Source: an uncultured Hyphomicrobiales bacterium (lineage in GTDB: Bacteria; Pseudomonadota; Alphaproteobacteria; Rhizobiales; Beijerinckiaceae). From it: 64,000 nucleotides of DNA. The notes beneath the pieces are model-generated. The model had not been told where the DNA came from. It saw only the letters and a program-made list of their open reading frames with translations, and ran no database searches. Below are positions 30,274-40,053 of this stretch, piece by piece. The stretch spans positions 1 through 64,000 of the forward strand of contig CAIUWR010000017.1 of the NCBI GenBank assembly GCA_903902915.1, written 5' to 3'. A program made the translations under genes and the position numbers. The stretch's first letter is position 1. Every line of letters starts with the position of its first letter.

Positions 30274-32865
30274 ATGGGGCGGCGTCTGAGCCCCTGCAAG
30301 AGCAAAAGACCGTCCACGGGTTTCGTCCGGGCGGGGCTTGCGCTTGGGCTCATGGCTTTGGCCACTGTGGCGGCGCCGAAGCTCTCTGTCGCCGCCTCGT
30401 TGAGCGAAAACACCGGGGGCAAGGCGGCCGGAGAAGCAACTCCCAAGGATCGTCTGCTTCTTCAAGCCGAGGAGATGATTTACGACCGCGACAAAAATAC
30501 GATCGAGGCGCGGGGCAAGGTCCAGATCTATTATCAGGGTCGCGCGCTCCAGGCGGACAAGGTGGTCTACGACCGGAACCACAACCGCGTGCACGCCGAG
30601 GGCAACGCGAAGCTGACTGAAAAGGACGGCACCGTCTCTTATGGCGACCGGTTTGAATTGACCGACGACTTCAAGGACGGTTTCGTCGACTCCATTCGAT
30701 CCGACACAAGCGAAAAAACCCATATGACCGGCGCCCGCGCAGAGCGGTCGCAGGGAAATGTGATGGTGATGGAGCAAGCGACCTATACCGCCTGCCCCGC
30801 CTGCGCGGAGAACCCCGACAAGCCGCCGTTCTGGCAGGTCCGGGCGAAACGGATCATCCACAATAAGGAAGAGCAAACCGTCTATTATGAAGACGCGACG
30901 CTCGAATTCCTCGGCGTGCCGGTGGCCTATCTGCCATATCTGTCGATGGCGGACCCAAGCGTGAAGCGCAAGAGCGGCGTGCTCTCGCCCCACTATGGGG
31001 CGACGACCAATCTGGGCACCGGGGTCGGCATCCCCGTGTTCTGGGCGATTGCGCCCAACTATGACCTGACCGTGACGCCGACTTTCTATTCGCGGCAAGG
31101 GTTGATGCTTGACGCTGAATGGCGCCACCAGCTCTTGAACGGCGCCTATAACGTGCGCGTGTCAGGAATCTTTCAGAGAGACCCGGGCGCCTTCCTTCCG
31201 ATTCCGAACGGCGCCGGCGACAAAGTGTTCCGCGGCTCCATCGAGAGCGCCGGCAATTTCCTGCTCAACGACAAGTGGCGGGTCGGGTGGGACGGCACGG
31301 TCCTGAGCGACCGCTGGTTCTTGACGGATTATCATCTGCCCGCGGCGGCGCTATCCTCGAACTACTTCCGGGAGGCGACCTCGACCATCTACCTGACCGG
31401 ACAGGGCGATCGAGGCTTCTTCGACTTGCGGAGCTATTATTTCCAAGGCCTCAGCAGTCACGACCTGCAATCACAACAGCCCGTCGTCGCGCCGGTCTTC
31501 GACTACAACAAGACCATTGACCTGCCCGCCGCCAGAACTGCGGGGATTGGCGGCGAGCTCGAAATCGACGCGAACTTGACCCATTTGACGCGGGAGCTCG
31601 CCTCGTTCCAGTCGACCGGCGCCCGTACGCTCGACAACGCTTTTGGTCTCTACGACGTCTGTACGCCCGGCGCGACGGGGCTTTACTCCCGCGACAACTG
31701 CATGGTGCGCGGCGTCGGCGGCGACTACACGCGTGCGACGGCGAGCGCCACCTGGAAGCGGCAATATGTCGATCCGATCGGGCAGGCCTGGACGCCCTTC
31801 GCTTTCGCGCGCGTCAATGGTTCATTCCTCACGCTGAACCAGACCAATTCAGCCAGTTTCTCAACGTCGGCTGGATCATCGGTCATCCAGAACGCGTCAC
31901 AAACCAACTTCTTCGGTTCGGACGCCAATTCCTTTTCCGGCCAGCTCACGCCAGGCGTGGGCGTCGAATACCGCTATCCCTTCGTGCTCGCCAATGACTG
32001 GGCCACCCATGTCTTCGAGCCTATCGCCCAGATCATCGTGCGGCCGAATGAGTCCACGAGCCCATCGCTCGTCAATGAGGATTCCCAAAGCCTCGTCTTC
32101 GACGACACGAATTTGTTCGAGTGGAACAAATTCTCGGGCTACGACCGTCTGGAGGGTGGAACGCGCCTGAACTACGGCGGCCAATACACCATGACGTTCC
32201 ATAACGGCGGCTACACCAATCTGATGGTGGGGCAGTCCTTCCAGCTCGCTGGCAGAAACTCCTATGCTACGCCCGACATGGCCAACATCGGCCTGTCGTC
32301 GGGCCTCGACACGCGACGCTCCGATATCGTGTCACGCTTTGCGATCGCCCCCAATTCGATCTTCTCCTTCATCACGAAGGGCCGTTTCGATCCCGACACC
32401 TTCGCGATGCGCCGCTTTGACATGACGGGAACCGCCACCCTGGGCCCTGTTGAAGCATCGCTCCAATACGCCCGTTATGAAGCCCAGCCGCTCATTGGCT
32501 ATGACCTGCGCCGCGAAGGCGTTTCGACGGCCCTGAAATATAAATTTCAGCAACATTACTTCGTGTCCGGGAGCGTGATCTTTGATCTGTCTCGCCACCT
32601 TTACAATGAAACGCCTGGCATCGGCGGTCATGCAGGCCTGTTTTCCCTGGCAGGCTCTGGCTTGGGCTTAGGATATACAGACGATTGCACGACTATTGGT
32701 TTGAACTATACTTCGGTGTATGTTGATAAGGTCGGAGTGGGTCCGGTGCTGAACCAGACTTTCCTCGTCCAGCTTCAATTACGCACTCTCGGTGACACGC
32801 GCTATCAATCCAGCCTCGGCGATATCAAGGTGCAGGATGGCCTTGGAGGCCTGAGCGGCCATTGA
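30274..32865 (+). CDS. lptD: LPS-assembly protein LptD
   Basis: OstA-like N-terminus LLLQAEEMIYDRDKNTIEARGKVQIYYQGRALQADKVVYDRNHNRVHAEGNAKL; large C-terminal beta-barrel. Confidence 0.95.
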   Translation: MGRRLSPCKSKRPSTGFVRAGLALGLMALATVAAPKLSVAASLSENTGGKAAGEATPKDRLLLQAEEMIYDRDKNTIEARGKVQIYYQGRALQADKVVYDRNHNRVHAEGNAKLTEKDGTVSYGDRFELTDDFKDGFVDSIRSDTSEKTHMTGARAERSQGNVMVMEQATYTACPACAENPDKPPFWQVRAKRIIHNKEEQTVYYEDATLEFLGVPVAYLPYLSMADPSVKRKSGVLSPHYGATTNLGTGVGIPVFWAIAPNYDLTVTPTFYSRQGLMLDAEWRHQLLNGAYNVRVSGIFQRDPGAFLPIPNGAGDKVFRGSIESAGNFLLNDKWRVGWDGTVLSDRWFLTDYHLPAAALSSNYFREATSTIYLTGQGDRGFFDLRSYYFQGLSSHDLQSQQPVVAPVFDYNKTIDLPAARTAGIGGELEIDANLTHLTRELASFQSTGARTLDNAFGLYDVCTPGATGLYSRDNCMVRGVGGDYTRATASATWKRQYVDPIGQAWTPFAFARVNGSFLTLNQTNSASFSTSAGSSVIQNASQTNFFGSDANSFSGQLTPGVGVEYRYPFVLANDWATHVFEPIAQIIVRPNESTSPSLVNEDSQSLVFDDTNLFEWNKFSGYDRLEGGTRLNYGGQYTMTFHNGGYTNLMVGQSFQLAGRNSYATPDMANIGLSSGLDTRRSDIVSRFAIAPNSIFSFITKGRFDPDTFAMRRFDMTGTATLGPVEASLQYARYEAQPLIGYDLRREGVSTALKYKFQQHYFVSGSVIFDLSRHLYNETPGIGGHAGLFSLAGSGLGLGYTDDCTTIGLNYTSVYVDKVGVGPVLNQTFLVQLQLRTLGDTRYQSSLGDIKVQDGLGGLSGH

Positions 32866-32909
32866 TAGAAGGGCGGCAGCCGACTCGCTCCGCTAACGAA
32901 GGAACATTC

Positions 32910-33821
32910 ATGTCTAAGCTCAGCCTTGCCTTGCGCACCGCTCGATTTGCTGTCCCCTTCGTCGCCGCGATGGGCCTTTGCGCGCTCGCGAATGCGCCTG
33001 CCCGCGCCCAGGCTGTCGTCGCTTCCGTCAACGATGATCCCGTGACGAACGTCGACATTGAGCAGCATATGAAGATCTTGCGCGTGCTCAACAAGACCGC
33101 CACCCGCGAGGCGGCGCTTGAGTCCATATACGAGACCCGGCTGAAGCTGATGGAAGTCTCCAAATACAAGGTCAACCCCGGCGATCAGGACATTGGCTGG
33201 GCGCTGGGCGTGACTGCGCGCGCCATGAAGACACAGCCGCAAGCCCTGCTTGGCGCGCTTCAGCACGCTGGCGTCACAGACGACCAATGGAAGCAGAAAT
33301 GGAAGGCGGAAGCCGGCTGGATGCAGCTCATCCGCGCGCTGAACCGCACGCTTGAAGCCAGCGAAACGGAAGTGCGCGCCGAGCTTGCCAAGTCGGGCGC
33401 GAGCAAGTCCTCCGAATATACGATCCGCCAGGTCATTCTCGTCGTGCCCAATGGCGCGAGCGCCGAAGGCCGCATGGCCGAAGCCAGCCAGTTGCGGACG
33501 CGATTCACCGATTGCGCCAGTGGCGTTCCGCTCGTCGCCGCCTTCCGCGACGCAGCCGTGAAGGAGCCGATCACCCGCTCCGCCTCCGCGCTCAATGACG
33601 GGCTTCGCAAGATCCTGGACAGCACGACGGTGGGGCATCTTACCCCCCCTTCGCGCAGCCCCGAGGGAATCGAGATGATCGCCGTCTGCAACAAAAGCGA
33701 TCGACAGGATGCAGCCGCCGCCGAGAATCTGCGTAGCGACCTCGTCTTCAAGAAGCTGCAAGGCGAATCAGACAAGCGTTATCAGGAAATCCGCGCCAAG
33801 GCGGTGATCGTCAAAAGGTAA
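32910..33821 (+). CDS. SurA N-terminal domain-containing periplasmic chaperone/PPIase
   Basis: Signal peptide; VVASVNDDPVTNVDIEQHMKILRVLNK; between lptD and pdxA like surA. Confidence 0.85.
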   Translation: MSKLSLALRTARFAVPFVAAMGLCALANAPARAQAVVASVNDDPVTNVDIEQHMKILRVLNKTATREAALESIYETRLKLMEVSKYKVNPGDQDIGWALGVTARAMKTQPQALLGALQHAGVTDDQWKQKWKAEAGWMQLIRALNRTLEASETEVRAELAKSGASKSSEYTIRQVILVVPNGASAEGRMAEASQLRTRFTDCASGVPLVAAFRDAAVKEPITRSASALNDGLRKILDSTTVGHLTPPSRSPEGIEMIAVCNKSDRQDAAAAENLRSDLVFKKLQGESDKRYQEIRAKAVIVKR

Positions 33822-33828
33822 GCTGTCC

Positions 33829-34875
33829 ATGTCCGATCCCGTGCGCCAGGACGCATTCAAGGAGCGGACAGCCGCGCCGCTCGCCGTCACCCAGGGCGAT
33901 CCTTCGGGCATTGGCCCCGAGATCGCCATCAAAGCCTGGCTAGCGCGCGACGCGAATACGCCGCCGTGGTTCCTGCTCGCCGATCCTCAACATATCGCGC
34001 GCACCGCCTCCAGCCTCGGGTTGGCGGCGCCAATCGCACAAGTCGAGCCCGATCAGACTGCGGCGACTTTCGCGACGGCGCTTCCCGTCGTCCCGCTCAA
34101 GGCGGAGGTCGTCGGCGCTTCGGGCAAGCCGGATCCTTGCGACGCCCCATCCACGCTGGAATCCATCGAGCGCGGGGTCATGCTCGTGCGCAGTGGACAG
34201 GCCAGCGCGCTGGTCACCAACCCCATAGCCAAGGATGTGCTCTACAAAGCGGGCTTCGGCCATCCCGGCCATACGGAATGGCTGGGAGAACTCGCTGAAC
34301 GCGCGTGGAACACAGGCCCCCTGCGCCCGGTGATGCTGATCTGGTCCGAGTCGCTCGCCGTCGTGCCCGTCACGATCCATCTCTCGTTGACCCGCGCCAT
34401 CGCCGAACTTACGACGCAAGCCATTGTGGAGACGGCGCGCATCACCGCGCTGGATTACCGCTCGCGTTTTGGCGTGGCCTCCCCCCGTCTCGCCATCGCC
34501 GGGCTGAACCCCCATGCGGGGGAAAACGGAACCATGGGACGCGAGGACATCGAGATTGTCGCGCCCGCCGTGACGCAATTGCGAGCCGAGGGGATCGACG
34601 CGCGCGGGCCATTGCCGCCCGACACCATGTTTCACGCTGCGGCGCGCGCCCGCTACGATGTGGCCATTTGCATGTATCATGATCAGGCTTTGATACCCGT
34701 GAAAACCCTCGCCTTCGATAGCGGTGTGAACACCACCTTGGGCCTGCCCTTCGTGCGCACCTCGCCCGATCACGGCACGGCCTTCGACATCGCGGGCAAG
34801 GGCGTGGCCCATGAAGCGAGCCTCATCGCCGCGATCCGCCTCGCAGCGCGGCTCGTCCAGAGCCAAACACCGTGA
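33829..34875 (+). CDS. pdxA: 4-hydroxythreonine-4-phosphate dehydrogenase
   Basis: [20 protein letters not shown]...[24 protein letters not shown]...[44 protein letters not shown]. Confidence 0.97.
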   Translation: MSDPVRQDAFKERTAAPLAVTQGDPSGIGPEIAIKAWLARDANTPPWFLLADPQHIARTASSLGLAAPIAQVEPDQTAATFATALPVVPLKAEVVGASGKPDPCDAPSTLESIERGVMLVRSGQASALVTNPIAKDVLYKAGFGHPGHTEWLGELAERAWNTGPLRPVMLIWSESLAVVPVTIHLSLTRAIAELTTQAIVETARITALDYRSRFGVASPRLAIAGLNPHAGENGTMGREDIEIVAPAVTQLRAEGIDARGPLPPDTMFHAAARARYDVAICMYHDQALIPVKTLAFDSGVNTTLGLPFVRTSPDHGTAFDIAGKGVAHEASLIAAIRLAARLVQSQTP

Positions 34876-35741
34876 GCGCCATCGACGATCTGCCGCCCCT
34901 TCGCGATGTTGTCGAAGCTCATGGCCTTTTGGCGAAAAAATCGCTGGGCCAGAACTTTCTCTACGATCTCAATCTCACAGGACGCATAGCGAGGTCCGCC
35001 GGACCTCTGGACGGCGTCACGGTCGTCGAAATCGGGCCTGGCCCCGGCGGGCTGACCCGCGCCCTGCTGGCGGAGGGCGCACAGCAAGTGATCGCCGTGG
35101 AGCGGGACGAGCGCTGCCTACCCGCTCTTGCGCAAATCGCCGACCATTATCCCGGCCGCCTGCACGTCGTGCATGGCGACGCGCTGGAAACCGACCTTGG
35201 CGCGCTGGTCGCGCAGCATGGCGGTGGACCTGCGCGCATCTGCGCCAATCTGCCTTATAATATCGGCACAGCCTTGCTGGTGCGCTGGCTTGAAGCTGAC
35301 CCTTGGCCGCCCTGGTTCGACCGGCTGACGCTCATGTTCCAGCGTGAGGTGGCCGAGCGCATCGTGGCGACCCCCGCGCAACGCGTGGACTATGGGCGGC
35401 TTGCCGTGCTGAGCGGTTGGCGCAGCCGCGCGCGCATCCTGTTCGACGTGCCGCCATCCGCCTTCACGCCGCCGCCAAAGGTCACGTCCTCGGTGGTGGA
35501 GCTGATCCCCCGCGCGCAGCCCCTGCCCTGCGACGGGCGCATTCTCTCCGCCCTGACGCAAGCCGCCTTCGGGCAAAGGCGGAAAATGCTGCGTCAATCG
35601 TTGAAAGGCTTCGCCCTGCGCGGACGCACGCTGGACTCGATTGCGTTGCTGGACGCGGCGGGGATCGAGGCGACGAAACGGGCTGAAGAGGTGGATGTGG
35701 ACGCGTTCGTCAGGCTCGCGCAGGCGGCCGCAGCCTCCTGA
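34872..35741 (+). CDS. rsmA: 16S rRNA (adenine1518-N6/adenine1519-N6)-dimethyltransferase
   Basis: [19 protein letters not shown]...[16 protein letters not shown]...[18 protein letters not shown]. Confidence 0.97.
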   Translation: MSAIDDLPPLRDVVEAHGLLAKKSLGQNFLYDLNLTGRIARSAGPLDGVTVVEIGPGPGGLTRALLAEGAQQVIAVERDERCLPALAQIADHYPGRLHVVHGDALETDLGALVAQHGGGPARICANLPYNIGTALLVRWLEADPWPPWFDRLTLMFQREVAERIVATPAQRVDYGRLAVLSGWRSRARILFDVPPSAFTPPPKVTSSVVELIPRAQPLPCDGRILSALTQAAFGQRRKMLRQSLKGFALRGRTLDSIALLDAAGIEATKRAEEVDVDAFVRLAQAAAAS

Positions 35742-35751
35742 ACCGCACCCG

Positions 35752-36168
35752 TCACGCCCAGGGCGCGCATTCCCCATTGGGATAGACGCGCCAAGCCATC
35801 GTGCCCGCCTTGGCCACCACGACATGGCCCTCCTTCGCCTTCGCCAGAAGATGTTTGAACATGAGCGGGTGGCGCCAGGACTGCGGCTTTTTGGGGTCGC
35901 AAACCACCAGATACTCATCCGAATCAGCGTCGATCATGAGCAAGGCGCCGAAGCGGTCAGGGTTGAGAATCACGGCCACATCCCGCTCGGTCAGCCACTC
36001 GCATTCGAAATCCTGGCAAACTTCGGGGCGTTTTTTATAAATTTTACAACCGCCGCCAAGCTTGCAATTCGAGCATAGCGTGCCCGCAGGCTTATCGAAT
36101 TCTTCGATTTCGAGCACCTGACAACACAAGGTGCAGGATCCGCAGGAACGTCCGGGGGCGGCGGGCAT
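35752..36168 (-). CDS. YkgJ-type cysteine cluster protein
   Basis: CGSCTLCCQVLEIEEFDKPAGTLCSNCKLGGGCKIYKKRPEVCQDFECEWL. Confidence 0.82.
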   Translation of the reverse strand: MPAAPGRSCGSCTLCCQVLEIEEFDKPAGTLCSNCKLGGGCKIYKKRPEVCQDFECEWLTERDVAVILNPDRFGALLMIDADSDEYLVVCDPKKPQSWRHPLMFKHLLAKAKEGHVVVAKAGTMAWRVYPNGECAPWA

Positions 36169-36351
36169 GGAACCTCGGGGGCGATTCGAAGAATGACGTT
36201 GGTAGCGAATAACCATTCGCGCTCCCCATGTAGAGCATGAAATAAGCGAGACTTGCGGTTTTTCACACGTGATGGCGCCATCGCTCTGACTTGACTCGCC
36301 GGATTGGAGGTTGTTCCTGCGATTTCGCGTCTTCAACATTTGCAGGTACCG

Positions 36352-37314
36352 ATGGCCAACGCCTTCATTTTTCCCGGTCAGGGCTCCCAGTCTGTGGGCA
36401 TGGGCAAATTGCTCAGCGCGGAATTCCCCCAGGCGGCGGGGGTCTTCGCGGAAGTTGACGACGCTCTGGGCCAAAAGCTCTCAAGCCTGATGTTCGAGGG
36501 CCCGGATACGGAACTCACCTTGACCGCCAACGCGCAGCCCGCGCTCATGGCGGTGAGCATGGCTGTGATACGGGTGCTGGAAGCGGAAGCCGGGCTCGAT
36601 CTGTCGCGTGACGCGCGGTTCGTGGCGGGCCACTCGCTTGGCGAATATTCAGCGCTCGCAGCCGCCGGCGCCTTCACGCTGGCGGATACCGCGCGCTTAT
36701 TGCGCCTGCGCGGCGACGCCATGCAGAAAGCGGTGCCTGTTGGCGAAGGCGCCATGGCCGCCATCATCGGCCTCGATTTCGGCGCTGTCGCGGCTATCGC
36801 GACCGAGGCCGCCCGACAGCTCTATCTCGAAGGCGCGATCTGCCAGGCGGCCAATGACAACGGCGGCGGCCAGGTCGTCATATCGGGAACAAAATCAGCG
36901 GTGGAAAAAGCCATGGAGCTGGCGAAGGCCGCCGGCGCCAAACGCGCCCTTTTGCTGCCCGTATCCGCCCCGTTCCATTGCGCCCTGATGCAACCGGCCG
37001 CCGAGGCCATGGCGGCGGCGCTTGCGCAGGTCGAAATTCGCGCGCCGAAAGCGCCGCTGGTGGCCAATGTGCTTGCAACCCCGGTCAGCGACCCCGCAGA
37101 AATCCGCAACCGCCTTGTCGAACAGGTGACTGGAACCGTGCGCTGGCGCGAATCGATCAGCTACATGGCCGATCAGGGCGTGACCACTTTCTATGAGATC
37201 GGCGCCGGCAAGGTTCTTTCGGGCCTTGTAAAACGCATCGCGGAGGGCGCTACTGGCCTCTCCGTGGGCACGCCAGCCGACATCGCCGCCTTCAAGGCAG
37301 CCCGACAGGGCTGA
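36352..37314 (+). CDS. fabD: malonyl-CoA-ACP transacylase
   Basis: MANAFIFPGQGSQSVGMGK...FVAGHSLGEYSALAAAGAF (GHSLG nucleophile motif). Confidence 0.98.
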   Translation: MANAFIFPGQGSQSVGMGKLLSAEFPQAAGVFAEVDDALGQKLSSLMFEGPDTELTLTANAQPALMAVSMAVIRVLEAEAGLDLSRDARFVAGHSLGEYSALAAAGAFTLADTARLLRLRGDAMQKAVPVGEGAMAAIIGLDFGAVAAIATEAARQLYLEGAICQAANDNGGGQVVISGTKSAVEKAMELAKAAGAKRALLLPVSAPFHCALMQPAAEAMAAALAQVEIRAPKAPLVANVLATPVSDPAEIRNRLVEQVTGTVRWRESISYMADQGVTTFYEIGAGKVLSGLVKRIAEGATGLSVGTPADIAAFKAARQG

Positions 37315-37334
37315 TCCGGTTCAGGAGACCAAAC

Positions 37335-38072
37335 ATGTTTGAACTCAATGGCCTGAGCGCGCTTGTGACGGGCGCCACCGGCGGCTTGGGCGGCGCAATG
37401 GCGCGCGCGCTGCATGCCCAGGGCGCGACAGTCGCGATCTCGGGCACCCGACGCGAAGCGCTTGAGGCGCTGGCGGCGGAACTGGGCGAACGCGTCCATG
37501 TGCTGCCCTGCAACCTTGCCGACAAGGCGGAAGTGGAAGCGCTGGTTCCGGCCGCCGAAAGCGCCATGGGTCAGCTCGACATTCTTGTGAATAACGCGGG
37601 CGTCACCAAGGACGGCCTGTTCATGCGCATGAAGGACGACGATTGGGACGCTGTGCTGGCGATCAATCTGACCTCCGCCTTCCGCCTCTCCCGCGCCGCC
37701 CTCAAGGGTATGATGAAGCGCCGTTTTGGCCGCATTATCGGCATAACGTCCGTGGTTGGCGTCACCGGCAATCCGGGCCAGGGGAATTACGCCGCATCGA
37801 AGGCCGGCATGATCGGCATGTCGAAATCTCTTGCGGCCGAAGTCGCGACCCGGAACATCACCGTCAATTGCATAGCGCCAGGCTTCATCGCGAGCCCGAT
37901 GACGGACTCGCTGAATGAAAAGCAGAAAGAGGCGATTCTGGGCACGATTCCGGCAGCGAAGCTGGGCTCGGGCGACGACATCGCCGCAGCTCTGGTCTAT
38001 CTCGCCAGCCGCGAGGCGGGCTACGTGACAGGCCAGACCTTGCATGTGAATGGCGGAATGGCCATGATCTAG
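37335..38072 (+). CDS. fabG: 3-oxoacyl-ACP reductase
   Basis: ALVTGATGGLGGAMARALHAQGATVAISGTR...GQGNYAASKAGMIGMSKSLA. Confidence 0.97.
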   Translation: MFELNGLSALVTGATGGLGGAMARALHAQGATVAISGTRREALEALAAELGERVHVLPCNLADKAEVEALVPAAESAMGQLDILVNNAGVTKDGLFMRMKDDDWDAVLAINLTSAFRLSRAALKGMMKRRFGRIIGITSVVGVTGNPGQGNYAASKAGMIGMSKSLAAEVATRNITVNCIAPGFIASPMTDSLNEKQKEAILGTIPAAKLGSGDDIAAALVYLASREAGYVTGQTLHVNGGMAMI

Positions 38073-38280
38073 GCACAGTAGCGCTCTCGCCTTGCGCTAT
38101 GAAGTGTGTTACCTACCGCCGTCCCGCATCGGGGTCTGCCAACCGCTTGCGGGCAAGCCTTGGAGAACGGCGGGATCGATTAAGTGAGAGACGCTTCGGG
38201 CGACTGTCCGCAGGTCGTTTCAGTCAGAGGTTGACCGGGCCATCCGGTCCATGAATTCACATAGCTAAAACGAGGACAAA

Positions 38281-38520
38281 ATGAGCGATGTCGCCGAGCG
38301 CGTAAAGAAAATCGTGATCCAGCATCTCGGCGTCGACGCCGAGAAGGTGGTCGAGAATGCTGACTTCATCGATGATCTCGGCGCCGACTCGCTCGACCGC
38401 GTCGAACTCGTCATGGCCTTCGAGGAAGAATTCGGTGTGGAAATCCCCGATGACGCCGCCGAGTCCATCGTGACCGTGGGCGATGCGGTGAAGTTCGTCG
38501 AAAAGGCGAAGGCTTCCTAA
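38281..38520 (+). CDS. acpP: acyl carrier protein
   Basis: [61 protein letters not shown] phosphopantetheine site. Confidence 0.99.
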   Translation: MSDVAERVKKIVIQHLGVDAEKVVENADFIDDLGADSLDRVELVMAFEEEFGVEIPDDAAESIVTVGDAVKFVEKAKAS

Positions 38521-38607
38521 TCGGGCGGGCCCGCCCAGCGCGGGCCCCTCCGTCTTCCTGATCTCTTCAGGGAAGCGCGGACCAGCACCCATCACGAAAC
38601 TGTCACC

Positions 38608-38629
38608 AGGCCGGATCATCCGGCCTTTT
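38608..38629 (+). terminator. rho-independent terminator of acpP
   Basis: AGGCCGGA-TCA-TCCGGCCT-TTT. Confidence 0.75.
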
Positions 38630-38662
38630 GCGCCTTAGCGCGGGAATGCATCGGGAAAAAGC

Positions 38663-39925
38663 ATGAGAAGGGTCGTCATCACCGGTCTCGGGATGGTCTC
38701 GCCGCTCGCCTGTGGCGTCGAGGAAACCTGGAAGCGTCTGCTCGAAGGACGCAGCGGCGCGCGGCGTGTTGAAACTTTTGATGTTTCTGACATTGCCTGC
38801 CAGATCGCCTGCATGGTCCCCCGCGGCGACGGTACGGACGGCACGTTCAATCCAGACCAGTGGATGGAGCCGAAAGAACAGCGCAAGGTCGATGACTACA
38901 TCATCTTCGCGGTCTCGGCGGCGACTCAGGCGCTGAATGACGCCAACTGGCATCCGGAAACCTACGAAGACCAATGCGCCACGGGCGTCCTGATCGGATC
39001 CGGCATCGGGGGCCTCGGCGGCATCTACGAAACTTCGCTTTTGCTGAAGGAAAAGGGCCCGCGCCGCGTATCGCCGTTCTTCATTCCCGGCCGCCTCATC
39101 AATCTGTGCTCGGGATATGTCTCGATTCAGCACGGGCTCAAGGGCCCCAACCATTCCGTCGTGACCGCCTGCTCGACCGGAGCGCACGCCATTGGCGACG
39201 CGGGTCGTCTGATCGCCTTTGGCGATGCGGATGTGATGGTGGCGGGCGGCGCAGAATCAGCCGTCAACCGAATCGGCCTCGCCGGTTTCGCCGCTTGCCG
39301 TGCCTTGTCCACAAATTTCAACAACCGCCCGACCGAGGGCTCGCGTCCCTATGACAAGGATCGCGACGGCTTCGTGATGGGCGAAGGCGCGGGCTGCGTG
39401 GTGCTCGAAGAATACGAGCACGCCAAGGCGCGCGGCGCGAAAATATACGCCGAACTGATCGGCTATGGCCTGTCGGGCGACGCCCACCACATCACCGCGC
39501 CTGCGGAAGATGGCGATGGGGCGTTCCGCTGCATGAGCATGGCGATCAAGCGCGCCGGGATCTCGTCCTCCGACCTTGACTACGTGAACGCGCACGGCAC
39601 CTCGACGCCCCTGGGCGACGAAATCGAGCTGGGCGCAGTGACCCGCGTCGTCGGCAACGCCGCAGCCAGGATTTCCATGTCGTCGACCAAATCGTCGATC
39701 GGCCACCTTCTTGGCGCAGCGGGCGCCGTCGAGGCGATTTTCTCGACCCTGGCGATCCGGGATCGAATCGCGCCGCCTACGCTCAATCTGGATAACCCGT
39801 CGGTGGAAACAAGCATCGACCTGGTTCCCCATGTCGCGCGCAAGCGCGATATCGACACTGTCCTGTCCAACTCCTTTGGATTCGGCGGAACCAACGCCTC
39901 GATTGTCCTTCGCCGGGTGGATTAA
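38663..39925 (+). CDS. fabF: 3-oxoacyl-ACP synthase II
   Basis: MRRVVITGLGMVSPLACGVEETWKRLLEG...VVTACSTGAHAIGDAGRLIAFGDADVMVAGG...NAHGTSTPLGDEIE. Confidence 0.98.
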   Translation: MRRVVITGLGMVSPLACGVEETWKRLLEGRSGARRVETFDVSDIACQIACMVPRGDGTDGTFNPDQWMEPKEQRKVDDYIIFAVSAATQALNDANWHPETYEDQCATGVLIGSGIGGLGGIYETSLLLKEKGPRRVSPFFIPGRLINLCSGYVSIQHGLKGPNHSVVTACSTGAHAIGDAGRLIAFGDADVMVAGGAESAVNRIGLAGFAACRALSTNFNNRPTEGSRPYDKDRDGFVMGEGAGCVVLEEYEHAKARGAKIYAELIGYGLSGDAHHITAPAEDGDGAFRCMSMAIKRAGISSSDLDYVNAHGTSTPLGDEIELGAVTRVVGNAAARISMSSTKSSIGHLLGAAGAVEAIFSTLAIRDRIAPPTLNLDNPSVETSIDLVPHVARKRDIDTVLSNSFGFGGTNASIVLRRVD

Positions 39926-40053
39926 ATCCTCCAGATCCATTTTTTTGGGGATAGCCCTGTCAAGTCAACGTCAGGGTGGACTCCATTTTTAGCGAAAAAC
40001 ATGATTAGGGTAGAGTAGTTGGCGTCTTGTAACACGGAGCGATGGTCTGAACG

